A DNA stretch of 64,000 bases from Parasediminibacterium sp051861445 (GCA_051861445.1 JBHYCS010000003.1:124001-188000); one strand, 5' to 3'. Positions 53,349-63,357 are shown, numbered from the stretch's first letter. The notes: generated from the sequence alone by a model not told the origin. Numbers and translations: made by a program.

Positions 53349-55601
53349 ATGTTAGATGAGCAAACGATACAAGAGCCAGCACCTCAGCCAAAATATAATC
53401 TTACACCTGAGCAAGAAAAAAAAGAAATTCTTCGCCATTACAGAGCATTGCTAAGAAGCCTTAGACCAAAACTTAAAAAAAGTGATAAAGATTTAGTGCG
53501 TAGAGCTTTTGAAATGTCGGTAGAGGCACACAAAACAATGCGTAGAAAAAGTGGAGAGCCTTATATTTTACATCCATTGGCTGTTGCCACCATTTGTGTA
53601 GAAGAAATTGGGCTAGGCGTTAGAAGTACTATTTGTGCTTTATTACACGATACTGTAGAAGATACAGACATTACACTTGAAGATATACAACTAGAATTTG
53701 GAGGAGAAATTGCAAAAATTGTAGACGGATTAACTAAAATTTCGAGTATTGTAGATACCAATACAAGCCAACAAGCCGAAAACTTTAAAAAAATTCTATT
53801 AACACTTACCGACGACCCAAGGGTTATTCTAATCAAACTGGCAGATAGGTTGCACAATATGCGTACACTCGATAGCATGAAGAAAGAAAAACAATTGAAA
53901 ATTTCTTCTGAAACAGTTTGGGTATATGCTCCACTTGCACACAGAATGGGTTTGTATAGCATAAAAACCGAATTGGAGGATTTGTCGATGAAGTATTTAG
54001 AAACAGATGCTTATAGAGAAATTGCCAAAAAACTTTCTGATACCAAAAGAGAACGCACTAGATATATCAACGAATTTATTCGTCCATTAAAAGAAAAACT
54101 CACAGCAACGGGCTTCAAGTTCGAAATTTATGGTCGCCCTAAAAGCATTCATTCTATTTGGAATAAAATAAAAAAGAAAGGTGTAGCTTTTGAAGAAGTA
54201 TATGATTTATTTGCAATTAGGGTAATTTTAGACGCTCCACAAGATCAAGAAAAAGAACAATGTTGGAAAGTATATTCGATGATTACAGATGAATATACAC
54301 CAAGCCCTGAACGATTAAGAGATTGGTTGAGTAATCCTAAAAATAATGGATACGAAGCACTACACACCACCGTTATGGGACCACAAGGTAAATGGGTAGA
54401 AGTACAAGTACGTACCAAACGTATGGATGAAATTGCTGAAAAAGGTTTGGCTGCTCACTACAAATACAAAGAAGGCGGTGGCGATGAGGATAGATTTGAT
54501 AAATGGTTTGGACAAATTAGAGAAGTTTTATCGCAAGATGATACCGATAGCATTAACTTTTTACACGATTTCAAAACCTCATTTTTAGCCGAAGAAATTT
54601 ATGTATATACGCCAAAAGGCGATGTAAAAATGTTGCCCAAAGGCAGCACTGCCCTTGATTTTGCATTTGCAGTACACTCAGAAGTTGGTAGTAAATGTAT
54701 TGGAGCAAAAGTGCATCATAAATTGGTGCCGATTAGTCATAAATTACGTAGTGGCGATCAAATAGAAATTATTACAAGTAATAAACAAAAGCCTACAGAA
54801 GATTGGCTAAACTTAGTAGTAACAGCAAAAGCGAAAAATAAAATAAAAGACTCTTTACGAGAAGATAAACGCAAAATTGCTGAAGATGGAAAATACATTC
54901 TACAACGTAAATTAGAGGGAATTGGTGCAAGTTATAGTCAGTACAATATCGACGAATTAATGAGCTTTTACAAACTTTCTTCTCAGTTAGATTTGTTCTA
55001 TTTAATTGCTACCAAATCAATAGACCTAAAAGAACTAAAAGATTTTCAGCTTTTAGGCGATAAATTGGAATTACCCAAACACAAGCCTATTGTTACAGAA
55101 GTAATAACAGAAACAACCAAACACTACACCAAAAAAGAAAGTGAACTGATTATTTTTGGCGAAAGCAGCGATAAAATTATGTATCACTTGGCAAAATGCT
55201 GCAATCCTATTCCAGGCGATGCTGTTTTTGGTTTTGTAAGTACAGGAAAAGGATTAATAATACATCGTACCAATTGTCCCAATGCTACACAATTAATGGC
55301 CAATTATGGACATAGAGTTGTAAAAACGAAGTGGGCCAAAAACAAAGAAATTTCTTTCTTAACAGGCTTAAAAATTATTGGCGTAGACGATGTTGGTGTA
55401 ATTAATAAAATAACCAACGTAATTAGTGGAGAGCTACGTATTAATATTTCTGCATTAACCATTGAGAGTGGAGAAGGTATTTTTAAAGGAACCATTAAAG
55501 TGTTTGTACACGATAAGGAAGAGCTAGAAGAGTTGGTAGAAAGACTAAAAGAACTAGAGGGTATTCAAACCGTTGATCGATTTGATATGGAAGATGCGTA
55601 A
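53349..55601 (+). CDS. Bifunctional (p)ppGpp synthetase/hydrolase, RelA/SpoT family
   Basis: A 750-residue Rel/SpoT protein controlling the stringent response. Domains in order: HD hydrolase (H75 in ILHPLAVA, H100-D101 in LLHDTVEDTD), synthetase (GRPKSIHSIWNKIKKKG, NNGYEALHTTVMGPQGKWVEVQVRT), TGS (EIYVYTPKGDVKMLPKGSTALDFAFAVH), a conserved-Cys region (MYHLAKCCNPIPGD) and C-terminal ACT (GVDDVGVINKITNVI). Both catalytic sites look intact. Confidence 0.97.
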   Translation: MLDEQTIQEPAPQPKYNLTPEQEKKEILRHYRALLRSLRPKLKKSDKDLVRRAFEMSVEAHKTMRRKSGEPYILHPLAVATICVEEIGLGVRSTICALLHDTVEDTDITLEDIQLEFGGEIAKIVDGLTKISSIVDTNTSQQAENFKKILLTLTDDPRVILIKLADRLHNMRTLDSMKKEKQLKISSETVWVYAPLAHRMGLYSIKTELEDLSMKYLETDAYREIAKKLSDTKRERTRYINEFIRPLKEKLTATGFKFEIYGRPKSIHSIWNKIKKKGVAFEEVYDLFAIRVILDAPQDQEKEQCWKVYSMITDEYTPSPERLRDWLSNPKNNGYEALHTTVMGPQGKWVEVQVRTKRMDEIAEKGLAAHYKYKEGGGDEDRFDKWFGQIREVLSQDDTDSINFLHDFKTSFLAEEIYVYTPKGDVKMLPKGSTALDFAFAVHSEVGSKCIGAKVHHKLVPISHKLRSGDQIEIITSNKQKPTEDWLNLVVTAKAKNKIKDSLREDKRKIAEDGKYILQRKLEGIGASYSQYNIDELMSFYKLSSQLDLFYLIATKSIDLKELKDFQLLGDKLELPKHKPIVTEVITETTKHYTKKESELIIFGESSDKIMYHLAKCCNPIPGDAVFGFVSTGKGLIIHRTNCPNATQLMANYGHRVVKTKWAKNKEISFLTGLKIIGVDDVGVINKITNVISGELRINISALTIESGEGIFKGTIKVFVHDKEELEELVERLKELEGIQTVDRFDMEDA

Positions 55602-55723
55602 ATAAGCCGCTTCTAAATGTTTTAACTACTTCAATATTAAATGATTACAGCAATTTTAAAAAAATGTGAGAAAATCGAAAATAAAATGCTCAGAACAACA
55701 AGCATTTATAAATTACCAACACT

Positions 55724-55731
55724 TACATTTG
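55724..55731 (+). promoter_or_regulatory. -7 box of purA
   Basis: TACATTTG fits TAnnTTTG and lies 17 bases before the purA ATG. No clear -33 element. Confidence 0.45.
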
Positions 55732-55748
55732 CGGCTCAATAACAAATT

Positions 55749-57011
55749 ATGGTTGATGTAATTCTTGGTTTACAATGGGGAGATGAAGGAAAAGGCAAGA
55801 TAGTTGACTTTTTTGCTCCTAATTATGATATCGTTGCCCGTTTTCAGGGTGGGCCAAATGCAGGTCATACGCTATATGTAGGCGACAAAAAAGTAGTTTT
55901 ACACCAAATTCCTTCTGGTATCTTCCATCAAAATACAACCAATATTATTGGTGGTGGTGTAGTTTTGGACCCTGTAACGCTTAAAAGAGAATGCGATACA
56001 GTAGCATCTTTTGGTATTGATGTTCGTAAAAATTTGTTTATTTCTGAACGTACCAATATTATTATTCCTACACATAGGGCTTTAGATAAGGCTAGCGAAT
56101 TGCAAAAAGGCGATAGCAAAATTGGCTCTACACTAAAAGGTATAGGTCCTGCTTATATGGATAAAACAGGCCGTAATGCACTTAGAGTAGGCGATTTACT
56201 AGATAAAAGTTTTACATCCCAATACATTAAACTGCGTTTAAAACACCAAAAACTATTAGATAATTTTCATTTTATTGAAGATATTTCTACTTGGGAAGAT
56301 GAATTTTTTGAGGCATTAGAGTTTTTAAGAACCTTAAACGTTGTAAACAGCGAATATTTTATTAACAACGAAATTACTAAGGGTAAAAAAGTATTGGCAG
56401 AAGGTGCACAAGGCAGTATGTTAGATATTGATTTTGGTACTTTTCCGTTTGTTACTTCTTCAAATACCATTTCAGCAGGTGTTTGTACAGGCTTAGGCGT
56501 TTCTCCTAAAAAAATTAATGAAGTTTTGGGGGTAACAAAAGCATATTGTACAAGAGTTGGTGGTGGACCATTTCCTACAGAATTGTTCGATGCAACGGGT
56601 GAAGAATTACGTAAATTAGGTAGCGAATTTGGTGCTACAACTGGTAGACCACGCCGTTGTGGATGGATAGATTTAGTAGCATTAAAATACACATGTATGA
56701 TTAATGGTGTTACTAAAATTATTATGACCAAAGCTGATATTTTAGACAGTTTTGAATCATTACAAGCTTGTACGGCTTACGAAATAAATGGTAAAGAAAC
56801 ACAAGAAGTACCTTTTGCAATTTCAAAAGTGGCTATTAACCCAGTGTTAGAGTCTCATACAGGTTGGCATTGCGATACTTCTAGCATAAAATCGGCTGAA
56901 GCTTTACCAGAAAATATGCATTCTTACATTAACTTTATCAACAATTATGTGGGTGCACCTGTTAAATATGTAAGTAATGGACCAGGTAGAGAACAAATCG
57001 TAGCATTGTAG
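55749..57011 (+). CDS. purA: Adenylosuccinate synthase
   Basis: Joins IMP and aspartate with GTP, the first committed step to AMP. The 420-residue length is typical. Start VILGLQWGDEGKGKIVDFF carries the catalytic Asp and P-loop; GGPNAGHTLYVGDKKVVLHQIPSG the catalytic His; EGAQGSMLDIDFGTFPFVTSSN and TTGRPRRCGWIDLVAL the later motifs. All intact. Confidence 0.98.
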   Translation: MVDVILGLQWGDEGKGKIVDFFAPNYDIVARFQGGPNAGHTLYVGDKKVVLHQIPSGIFHQNTTNIIGGGVVLDPVTLKRECDTVASFGIDVRKNLFISERTNIIIPTHRALDKASELQKGDSKIGSTLKGIGPAYMDKTGRNALRVGDLLDKSFTSQYIKLRLKHQKLLDNFHFIEDISTWEDEFFEALEFLRTLNVVNSEYFINNEITKGKKVLAEGAQGSMLDIDFGTFPFVTSSNTISAGVCTGLGVSPKKINEVLGVTKAYCTRVGGGPFPTELFDATGEELRKLGSEFGATTGRPRRCGWIDLVALKYTCMINGVTKIIMTKADILDSFESLQACTAYEINGKETQEVPFAISKVAINPVLESHTGWHCDTSSIKSAEALPENMHSYINFINNYVGAPVKYVSNGPGREQIVAL

Positions 57012-57016
57012 TAAAA

Positions 57017-57079
57017 TGTTATTCTGACGAAGGAAGAATCTAACAAATTCAATTAGATGTTTCGTTCCTCAACATGACA
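57017..57079. repeat. Imperfect palindromic intergenic repeat
   Basis: The arms TGTTATTCTGACGAAGGAAG (from 57017) and, on the other strand, TGTCATGTTGAGGAACGAAA (from 57079) match at most positions and would fold to a long hairpin. The wording ATTCTGACGAAGGAAGAATC is, from memory, a common dispersed repeat in Bacteroidota genomes. It lies between purA and the acidic protein gene and could also act as a purA terminator. Confidence 0.7.
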
Positions 57080-57141
57080 AAAAAATATTTGGTGAAAACA
57101 ATTTTCAGTTGAAATTTTACTTTTTAAAATCTTATTAGAAT

Positions 57142-57597
57142 ATGGCAGCGAAATCTGATAAGGATGCAAAATCCACTCCAAAAAAAGTTGCAGCAAAAAA
57201 AACGGCTGCTCCTAAAGTTTCTTCTAAAAGTAAAAAACAATTAGAAGACGATGATGATGATTTAGAAGATGATGACGATGAAGTAACTACACCAAAAAAA
57301 GGTGCAAAGGCATCGTCTAAAAAAAGTAAGTCAGATGATGATGACGACGATGACGACGATGACGATGATGATGTAGAAGTTGACGACGATTGGAATAAAT
57401 CTGAAGATGACGATAGTTGGGATCCTGACTTCGATGAATTCGACATTCCAAAATCGAAGGGTGGTTCTGCAAAAAAAACTAGTGGAGGCAAAAAATCAAA
57501 AGACGAAGACGATGATTTTAAGCTAGAAGATGATTTTAAAGACTTTGATTTATTTGATACAAAAGGTGGTGGCTTTGATGATGACGACGATTTTTAG
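57142..57597 (+). CDS. Low-complexity Lys/Ala then Asp-rich protein
   Basis: A 151-residue protein with no recognisable fold. Residues 1-33 are Lys/Ala/Pro rich like a histone tail (KKVAAKKTAAPKVSSKSKK); a block of 13 Asp stands near residues 69-81, and the C-terminus again has runs of Asp ending GGGFDDDDDF. The two charge halves suggest nucleic-acid or chaperone-like binding, but nothing in the sequence proves it. Its stop codon is directly followed, in the same frame, by the pabB coding region. Confidence 0.75.
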   Translation: MAAKSDKDAKSTPKKVAAKKTAAPKVSSKSKKQLEDDDDDLEDDDDEVTTPKKGAKASSKKSKSDDDDDDDDDDDDDVEVDDDWNKSEDDDSWDPDFDEFDIPKSKGGSAKKTSGGKKSKDEDDDFKLEDDFKDFDLFDTKGGGFDDDDDF

Positions 57598-58935
57598 TTG
57601 TTCAAACTCAGAATTGCTACGCATATAATAAACGTGCAAAAGCAAACTCAATCTTTTTCAATAACTAATTTTACAAAAACAAAGCAACAGCTATTGCATT
57701 GGGCTAACCAATTCAGTAGCTGTTCTTTTTTAGATAGCCACCATTACAAACATGCTTACAACGAAATAGAATGTATTGTAGGTGTAGGTGCATTGCAATT
57801 TTTTTCTCCAATCAACAACGACCAAAAAGCCGCCTTTCATCATTTTCTAGCCAATAGCAACGATTGGCTTTTTGGACATATCGCATACAACTATACGCAA
57901 CTATTATATCCTTCTATTCAAAATAATTATACCGATAACATTGGCTTTGCTCCCATCTTATTTTTTCAGCCAGCTATTGTAGTACAGTTATATCAAACTA
58001 TATTGGTTATTGAAAGCTATACAGAAAATCCTGCTGAAATTTTTACAACTATTCAAGAAACAAGTATACAAACCCCAATCACAAGAAATAGCATACAACT
58101 TCAACCTAAAATAAGTAAAGAAAATTACTTACAAAGCATCGAACAATTGCAACAGCATATAGCAAGAGGCGATTGTTATGAGATTAATTTTTGTCAAGAG
58201 TTTTTCTCATCGTCAGCTGTTATCAATCCAGTTGATGTGTATGAACATTTAACAGAAATTTCGCCCAATCCATTTGCTTGCTTTTATAAACAAGAACATC
58301 AATATTTACTGTGTGCTAGTCCAGAACGTTATTTAAAAAAAACAAATGAAACATTGGTTTCTCAACCCATTAAAGGAACCTTTAAACGCAATTTAATTAA
58401 CAAGCAAGAAGATGAGATTTTAAAGCAAGAATTGTATCAAAATCATAAAGAACGATCTGAAAATGTGATGGTAGTAGATTTGGTTAGAAACGATTTGAGT
58501 AAAATTTGTAAAGAAGGTTCTGTAGAAGTAGAAGAATTGTTTGGCATTTACAGTTTTCCACAAGTGCATCAAATGATTTCTACCATAAAAGGAAAAGTAT
58601 TACCAACTACCAATTTTATGGATATGATTGATGCTACTTTTCCAATGGGTAGCATGACGGGTGCTCCAAAAAAAAGAGTGATTGAATTAATAAACGAATT
58701 CGAAAAAAGCAATAGAGGTTTATATTCTGGTGCAGTTGGATATATTGCACCCAATAGAGATTTTGATTTCAATGTTGTAATTAGAAGCTTGCTATACAAC
58801 AGTACTACACAATATCTATCCTATCAAGTAGGGAGTGGAATTACGTTTAATAGTGTAGCTGTTCATGAATACGAAGAATGTTTACTAAAAGCATCTGCAA
58901 TGGTTGAAGTTTTAAAAGCCACTATTCTAGAATAA
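57598..58935 (+). CDS. pabB: Aminodeoxychorismate synthase component I-like (chorismate-binding) enzyme
   Basis: Makes aminodeoxychorismate for folate synthesis from chorismate and ammonia. About 445 residues; it has the chorismate-enzyme motifs ARGDCYEINFCQEFF, PIKGTFKR (the Lys that separates PabB from TrpE), ERSENVMVVDLVRNDLSKIC, and MGSMTGAPKKRVIELI. No ATG occurs at the N-terminus: the first candidate starts are TTG at 57598, immediately after the TAG of the acidic gene, and GTG at 57634. Translation is probably coupled to the gene upstream. The 5' end is the least certain part. Confidence 0.88.
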   Translation: MFKLRIATHIINVQKQTQSFSITNFTKTKQQLLHWANQFSSCSFLDSHHYKHAYNEIECIVGVGALQFFSPINNDQKAAFHHFLANSNDWLFGHIAYNYTQLLYPSIQNNYTDNIGFAPILFFQPAIVVQLYQTILVIESYTENPAEIFTTIQETSIQTPITRNSIQLQPKISKENYLQSIEQLQQHIARGDCYEINFCQEFFSSSAVINPVDVYEHLTEISPNPFACFYKQEHQYLLCASPERYLKKTNETLVSQPIKGTFKRNLINKQEDEILKQELYQNHKERSENVMVVDLVRNDLSKICKEGSVEVEELFGIYSFPQVHQMISTIKGKVLPTTNFMDMIDATFPMGSMTGAPKKRVIELINEFEKSNRGLYSGAVGYIAPNRDFDFNVVIRSLLYNSTTQYLSYQVGSGITFNSVAVHEYEECLLKASAMVEVLKATILE

Positions 58936-58954
58936 AGAAAAAAATTGGTAACTT

Positions 58955-59569
58955 TTATTTACTTCTTTTATTAATCAATTCTTGAATCCATAATGCTAAG
59001 CTTGTTGCTGCAATAGCAGCAAACATTCCTCCTGTAATATCTTTAGGAAAGTGTTGTGCTAAATAAATTCTAGAATAGGCAACCAATAAAGCATAAATAA
59101 GCCCAACAACTAAAAACCAACGATTAGCAACTACTAAACATCCAATTAAAAATACAGAAAAAGCAGCCGTTGTATGCCCTGATGGAAAGCTATTTACTTT
59201 ATGCAAATCTGTTCCTTTTGCTGTATGGTATAAAGATGCATCCACAAACGCTTTAGAAGGTCTTGCTTGTTCAGGTAAAGTTCTTTTAATACCCTGAGCT
59301 ATAATGGTAGAAATAACAAGCGTTAACAAACAGAGCGGCAATAATTTGCGTTTGTAAATGATAAACAAAACAATCGTTACCACCCAAGCAGCAGCTTCTC
59401 CTAATGCTGTAACGATGGTAAAGAAATAATCTAGCAATAATCCACCATTTCCATTCAGTAGTAAAAAGAGCTCTTGATTACCCAATAGAAAACAAGCAAC
59501 TGCAACAACAAATGCTAGTACACCTGTAATTGCAATTGCTTGATAATATAATGACTTATTTAGTTGCAT
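58955..59569 (-). CDS. PAP2-family membrane phosphatase
   Basis: A 204-residue enzyme from the Met at 59569. It has the three phosphatase motifs: KRTLPEQARP, PSGHTTAAF and SRIYLAQHFPKD, within about six membrane helices. Its substrate is likely a lipid phosphate such as undecaprenyl diphosphate or phosphatidate. A start at 59611 would overlap hom and adds residues lacking a role. It follows hom by 25 bases and may be co-transcribed with the methionine operon. Confidence 0.9.
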   Translation of the reverse strand: MQLNKSLYYQAIAITGVLAFVVAVACFLLGNQELFLLLNGNGGLLLDYFFTIVTALGEAAAWVVTIVLFIIYKRKLLPLCLLTLVISTIIAQGIKRTLPEQARPSKAFVDASLYHTAKGTDLHKVNSFPSGHTTAAFSVFLIGCLVVANRWFLVVGLIYALLVAYSRIYLAQHFPKDITGGMFAAIAATSLALWIQELINKRSK

Positions 59570-59594
59570 TAAATATGTTGTATGCAATGGAAAA

Positions 59595-60851
59595 CTAAAC
59601 GATTCCTGCAAGTTCTAAACTTCTTTTTTTCAATTTAATAATATCCATGTTATCGATAATTGCATCTGGGCTTAATATTAATGAAGTACCATTTTCTTTC
59701 CACCAAGTACCATTTATTAATTGTTGCACATGAATTACTCCAATCAAATATTTTCGTTCAGCTTCTGCATGCCATTCTTCAATCCATTCAAATTGTTCTC
59801 TAGGAATATATTTCCAATCATCAAAACTAACGTACACTTTAAGGTAATATTCGTTGCTAATCACATTGGGTTGATGATGGTATAGTTTTTTGTATTCGTA
59901 TCTATAGTTGTATCGTAATGCACTTAAATCGCTTAATACTGCTGATGCTGTAGGAAAACTGCCTGCACCTTTTCCATAGAAGAATTGTTTATCAGCAAAT
60001 CCACTTTCAATAACAGCACCATTGTATTCGTTTTTAACAAACGAAAGCGGATCGTCTTGCTTTACAAATTGCGGCAATACAAATGCAGCAACTTTTCCAT
60101 CAACTAGTTTTTTTGCTTGAGCTACTAGCTTTACTTCAAAGTTTTTTTCTTTTGCTACAATGGCATCACTTAACTGAATATTTTGAATTCCATTGAATAA
60201 AATTTGAGAAGGGTGTTGCACAATACCATAAGCATGATTTAATAAAATAGCCCATTTGTTTACGGCATCAAAACCTTCTACATCTAACTTCGGATTACTT
60301 TCTGCAAAACCCAATTGCTGTGCTAATAATAATGCATCTGAAAAACTAAGTTTATCTTCAAACATTCTAGTTAAAATAAAATTAGTGCTTCCATTTACAA
60401 TGGCTTTTATGGCATGTAACAAATCGTTATCGTAATATTCTTCTAAATTTCTAATTACAGGAATTGATGCACATGCTGAAGCTTCGTATAAAACAGAAAG
60501 CCCTGTTTCTTGCTGTAAACTTAATATTTCGGGCAAATGCTCTGCAATCATTTTCTTACTAGCACTTACTACATGTTTACCATTTTGTAAAGCTGTTTTT
60601 ACAATTACAAAAGCAGCATCTGCATCGTCTATCACTTCTACAATAACATTAATTTCATCATTAAAAAGTAAATCGTTTTTTTCTGTTGTAAATAATGCTG
60701 CCGGTGCCTCTCTTTTTTTATCTGCATTTTTTATACAAACCTTTACAATATTGGCTTTTAAAGAAGGGGTTTGTTGTAATACTTTATACAAACCTTCTCC
60801 CACAACACCAAAACCAAACAAACCTATATTTAACTGTTTATGTGTATCCAT
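59595..60851 (-). CDS. hom: Homoserine dehydrogenase
   Basis: Reduces aspartate semialdehyde to homoserine, the branch point to threonine and methionine. A 418-residue protein: the NAD(P) motif GLFGFGVVGEGLYKVL (G13-x-G15-x-x-G18), VVSASKKMIAEH and SAKxxVNGSTNFILTRM-like IVNGSTNFILTRM, and LSDLSALRYNY. The C-terminal part past about residue 330 resembles no standard ACT domain. It follows metX by 27 bases in the SAM-controlled operon, so its role here is supply for methionine. Confidence 0.95.
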   Translation of the reverse strand: MDTHKQLNIGLFGFGVVGEGLYKVLQQTPSLKANIVKVCIKNADKKREAPAALFTTEKNDLLFNDEINVIVEVIDDADAAFVIVKTALQNGKHVVSASKKMIAEHLPEILSLQQETGLSVLYEASACASIPVIRNLEEYYDNDLLHAIKAIVNGSTNFILTRMFEDKLSFSDALLLAQQLGFAESNPKLDVEGFDAVNKWAILLNHAYGIVQHPSQILFNGIQNIQLSDAIVAKEKNFEVKLVAQAKKLVDGKVAAFVLPQFVKQDDPLSFVKNEYNGAVIESGFADKQFFYGKGAGSFPTASAVLSDLSALRYNYRYEYKKLYHHQPNVISNEYYLKVYVSFDDWKYIPREQFEWIEEWHAEAERKYLIGVIHVQQLINGTWWKENGTSLILSPDAIIDNMDIIKLKKRSLELAGIV

Positions 60852-60878
60852 GTGTAAATAATTTAAAAAATGTAATTT

Positions 60879-61910
60879 TTATGATTGAAGAAAATGTGTA
60901 ATCGCTTCTTCAATTAAATCGAACTCAAGTAAAAACCCATCATGACCATACAATGAAGTAATGGCCTTATATGTTGCATTTCGAATATGATTGGCTAAAA
61001 AAATTTGCTCTTCTACTGGGAAAAGCAAATCTGAACTAATACCAATTACCAATGTTTTAGCTGTAATTTTTTGTAAGGCTGCTTCTACAGATTGTCTGTT
61101 TCTACCAACATTGTGGCTATCCATACCTTTTGATAATGCATAGTAACTAAATGCATGAAACCGTTTGGCTAATTTTTCGCCCTGATAACGTTGATACGTT
61201 TCTGCTTTAAAAATTTGTTCATCAACAGATAATTGAGCCGTTGCATCTGTAAAACCTTGTTGCGTTTGTTGGTAAGTATCATGGTTTCTATACGAAAGCA
61301 ATGCAATACTTCGTGCCGCTTTCATTCCATTTAATCCAGCATTAGGTTGTTCTTCTTTCCAAGTAACATCATTTTCTATACACAGTCTTTGAGAAGCGTT
61401 AAATGCAATTCCCCAACTAGAATGTTTAGCATTGGTAGCAATAGGAATTATATGTTCGAATAGATGGGGTTCTTCAATAGACCACTCTAATAGTTGTTGC
61501 CCTCCCATACTTCCACCTAAACCAATATGAATTTTTTCAATCCCCAATTCTTGTTTCAATAATTGGTAGGCTTTAATCATATCTCTTGTAGTAAACCAAG
61601 GAAATGTATGATAATATGGCTTTTCTGTGTTGGGATTTATGTCTAAAGCATTAATGCTACCATAGCAACTACCTGGCATATTTACACAAACGATAAAATA
61701 TTTTTCAGGTGTAAACAAACGTTGCTCACCTACTAAACCTGACCACCATTCTAATGGATTACTATTTGCTGTTAATGCATGAAATATCCAAACCACATTT
61801 GATTTATCTACATTTAAAGTACCAAATGTGTGGTATGCCAAATGTATAGCTGGTAATGATTTACCACTTTCTAATGTAAAAGGTTGCTGGTATGTAAAAA
61901 CTGATGTCAT
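60879..61910 (-). CDS. metX: Homoserine O-acetyltransferase
   Basis: Acetylates homoserine for direct sulfhydrylation. A 343-residue alpha/beta hydrolase: HALTANS (44-50), nucleophile elbow GGSMGG with S134, and the catalytic His in YGHDGFLLE near the end. Between metY (77 bases) and hom (27 bases). The family includes succinyltransferases; acetyl specificity is assigned from the family, not seen directly. Confidence 0.94.
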   Translation of the reverse strand: MTSVFTYQQPFTLESGKSLPAIHLAYHTFGTLNVDKSNVVWIFHALTANSNPLEWWSGLVGEQRLFTPEKYFIVCVNMPGSCYGSINALDINPNTEKPYYHTFPWFTTRDMIKAYQLLKQELGIEKIHIGLGGSMGGQQLLEWSIEEPHLFEHIIPIATNAKHSSWGIAFNASQRLCIENDVTWKEEQPNAGLNGMKAARSIALLSYRNHDTYQQTQQGFTDATAQLSVDEQIFKAETYQRYQGEKLAKRFHAFSYYALSKGMDSHNVGRNRQSVEAALQKITAKTLVIGISSDLLFPVEEQIFLANHIRNATYKAITSLYGHDGFLLEFDLIEEAITHFLQS

Positions 61911-61987
61911 TGTATTTATAAGACTTCGCTTTAAATAGCAGTAACGTTTTCTACTATTTAAAGCGAAATAATGTTTGTGTGAAATAT

Positions 61988-63295
61988 TTAAGCAAATACT
62001 TTATCGAAAGCTTGTTGAATATCGGCTTTAATATCTTCAATATGTTCTATACCAACACTAATACGTACTTGATTTGGCAACACACCGGCAGCAATTTGTT
62101 CTGCCTCATTTAATTGTTCATGTGTGGTAGATGCAGGATGAATAGCTAAAGTTTTTGCATCGCCAACATTGGCTAAATGACTAATTAGAGAAAGATGATT
62201 AATAAATTGAGCGGCATTTTCTTTTCCACCTTTAATACCTACTTGCAACACACCACCAAAACCATTTTGTAAATATTTTTTTGCTAATGCATGATAAGGA
62301 CTGCTTTCTAAACCTGGATATAAAACGTATTCAACAGCAGGATTGGCTTCTAACCATTTTGCCAAAGCCAAAGCATTATCTACATGGCGTTGAACTCTTA
62401 AACTTAACGTTTCTAAACCTTGCAATAACAAGAACGAATTAAACGGACTTTGTGATGCACCAAAATCTCTTAATCCCTCTACTCTTGCTCTAATTGCAAA
62501 AGCAATATTGGGCAAACTTAATGGATTATTCACACCAAAAATATCGGCAAAAACCAATCCATGATAACCCTCACTTGGCTGAGAAAACTGAGGGAACTTA
62601 CCATTTCCCCAATTGTAATTTCCACCATCAATTACAACACCACCAATACTAGTTCCATGTCCACCAATCCATTTGGTAGCACTTTCTACCACTACATTAG
62701 CCCCATGTTGTAAAGGTTTAAATAAATAACCACCTGCACCAAAAGTATTGTCTACAATTAAAGGTATATCATGCTTTTTTGCAAGTGCTGCAAATTGCTC
62801 AAAATCAGGAATATTCAATCTAGGATTACCTATAGTTTCTAAATAAATAGCCTTTGTATTTGTATCGATTAATGGTTCAAAACTGTTTATATCATCACCA
62901 TTTGCAAAACGGGCTTCTACACCTAATCGTTTAAATGCAACCTTAAATTGATTATACGTTCCACCATATAAAAATGAGGTAGTAATAAAATTATCACCTG
63001 CTTGTAAAATATTGTTTAAAGCTGCAAATTGTGCTGCTTGTCCACTAGCTGTAGCTACTGCAGCTACACCACCTTCTAATACTGCAATACGTTGTTCAAA
63101 CACATCGGTTGTTGGATTCATTAATCTGGTATAAATATTACCAAATGCTTTTAATCCAAACAAATTGGCTGCATGAACAGCATCGTTAAACACGTAAGAA
63201 GTGGTTTGATAAATAGGGACAGCTCTTGAATTGGTTGCTGAATCTGGTTGCTGACCTGCATGTAACTGCAACGTGTCGAAATGTAATGTACTCAT
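61988..63295 (-). CDS. metY: O-acetylhomoserine sulfhydrylase
   Basis: A PLP enzyme making homocysteine from O-acetylhomoserine and sulfide. The 435-residue length and sequence fit MetY: ETxQLHAGQ-like DTLQLHAGQQPD, YTRLMNPTTDVFE, and the PLP Lys K208 in ESATKWIGGHG; VDNTFGAGGYLFKP precedes it. It is the first gene of the metY-metX-hom operon and has a 470-base leader with a SAM-I riboswitch, a terminator, a second promoter and a cysteine-rich leader ORF. Confidence 0.96.
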   Translation of the reverse strand: MSTLHFDTLQLHAGQQPDSATNSRAVPIYQTTSYVFNDAVHAANLFGLKAFGNIYTRLMNPTTDVFEQRIAVLEGGVAAVATASGQAAQFAALNNILQAGDNFITTSFLYGGTYNQFKVAFKRLGVEARFANGDDINSFEPLIDTNTKAIYLETIGNPRLNIPDFEQFAALAKKHDIPLIVDNTFGAGGYLFKPLQHGANVVVESATKWIGGHGTSIGGVVIDGGNYNWGNGKFPQFSQPSEGYHGLVFADIFGVNNPLSLPNIAFAIRARVEGLRDFGASQSPFNSFLLLQGLETLSLRVQRHVDNALALAKWLEANPAVEYVLYPGLESSPYHALAKKYLQNGFGGVLQVGIKGGKENAAQFINHLSLISHLANVGDAKTLAIHPASTTHEQLNEAEQIAAGVLPNQVRISVGIEHIEDIKADIQQAFDKVFA

Positions 63296-63357
63296 ATGTA
63301 ATTTTTTTGAAAAAATGGAATTAAAGAAAGACTAAAATATGCTGGCAATAAAAAATA

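Noticed and set aside
57135..57491. 118-residue Ser-rich ORF on the minus strand
   Set aside because: It is the complement of the GAT/GAC Asp runs of the acidic protein and has no features of its own.
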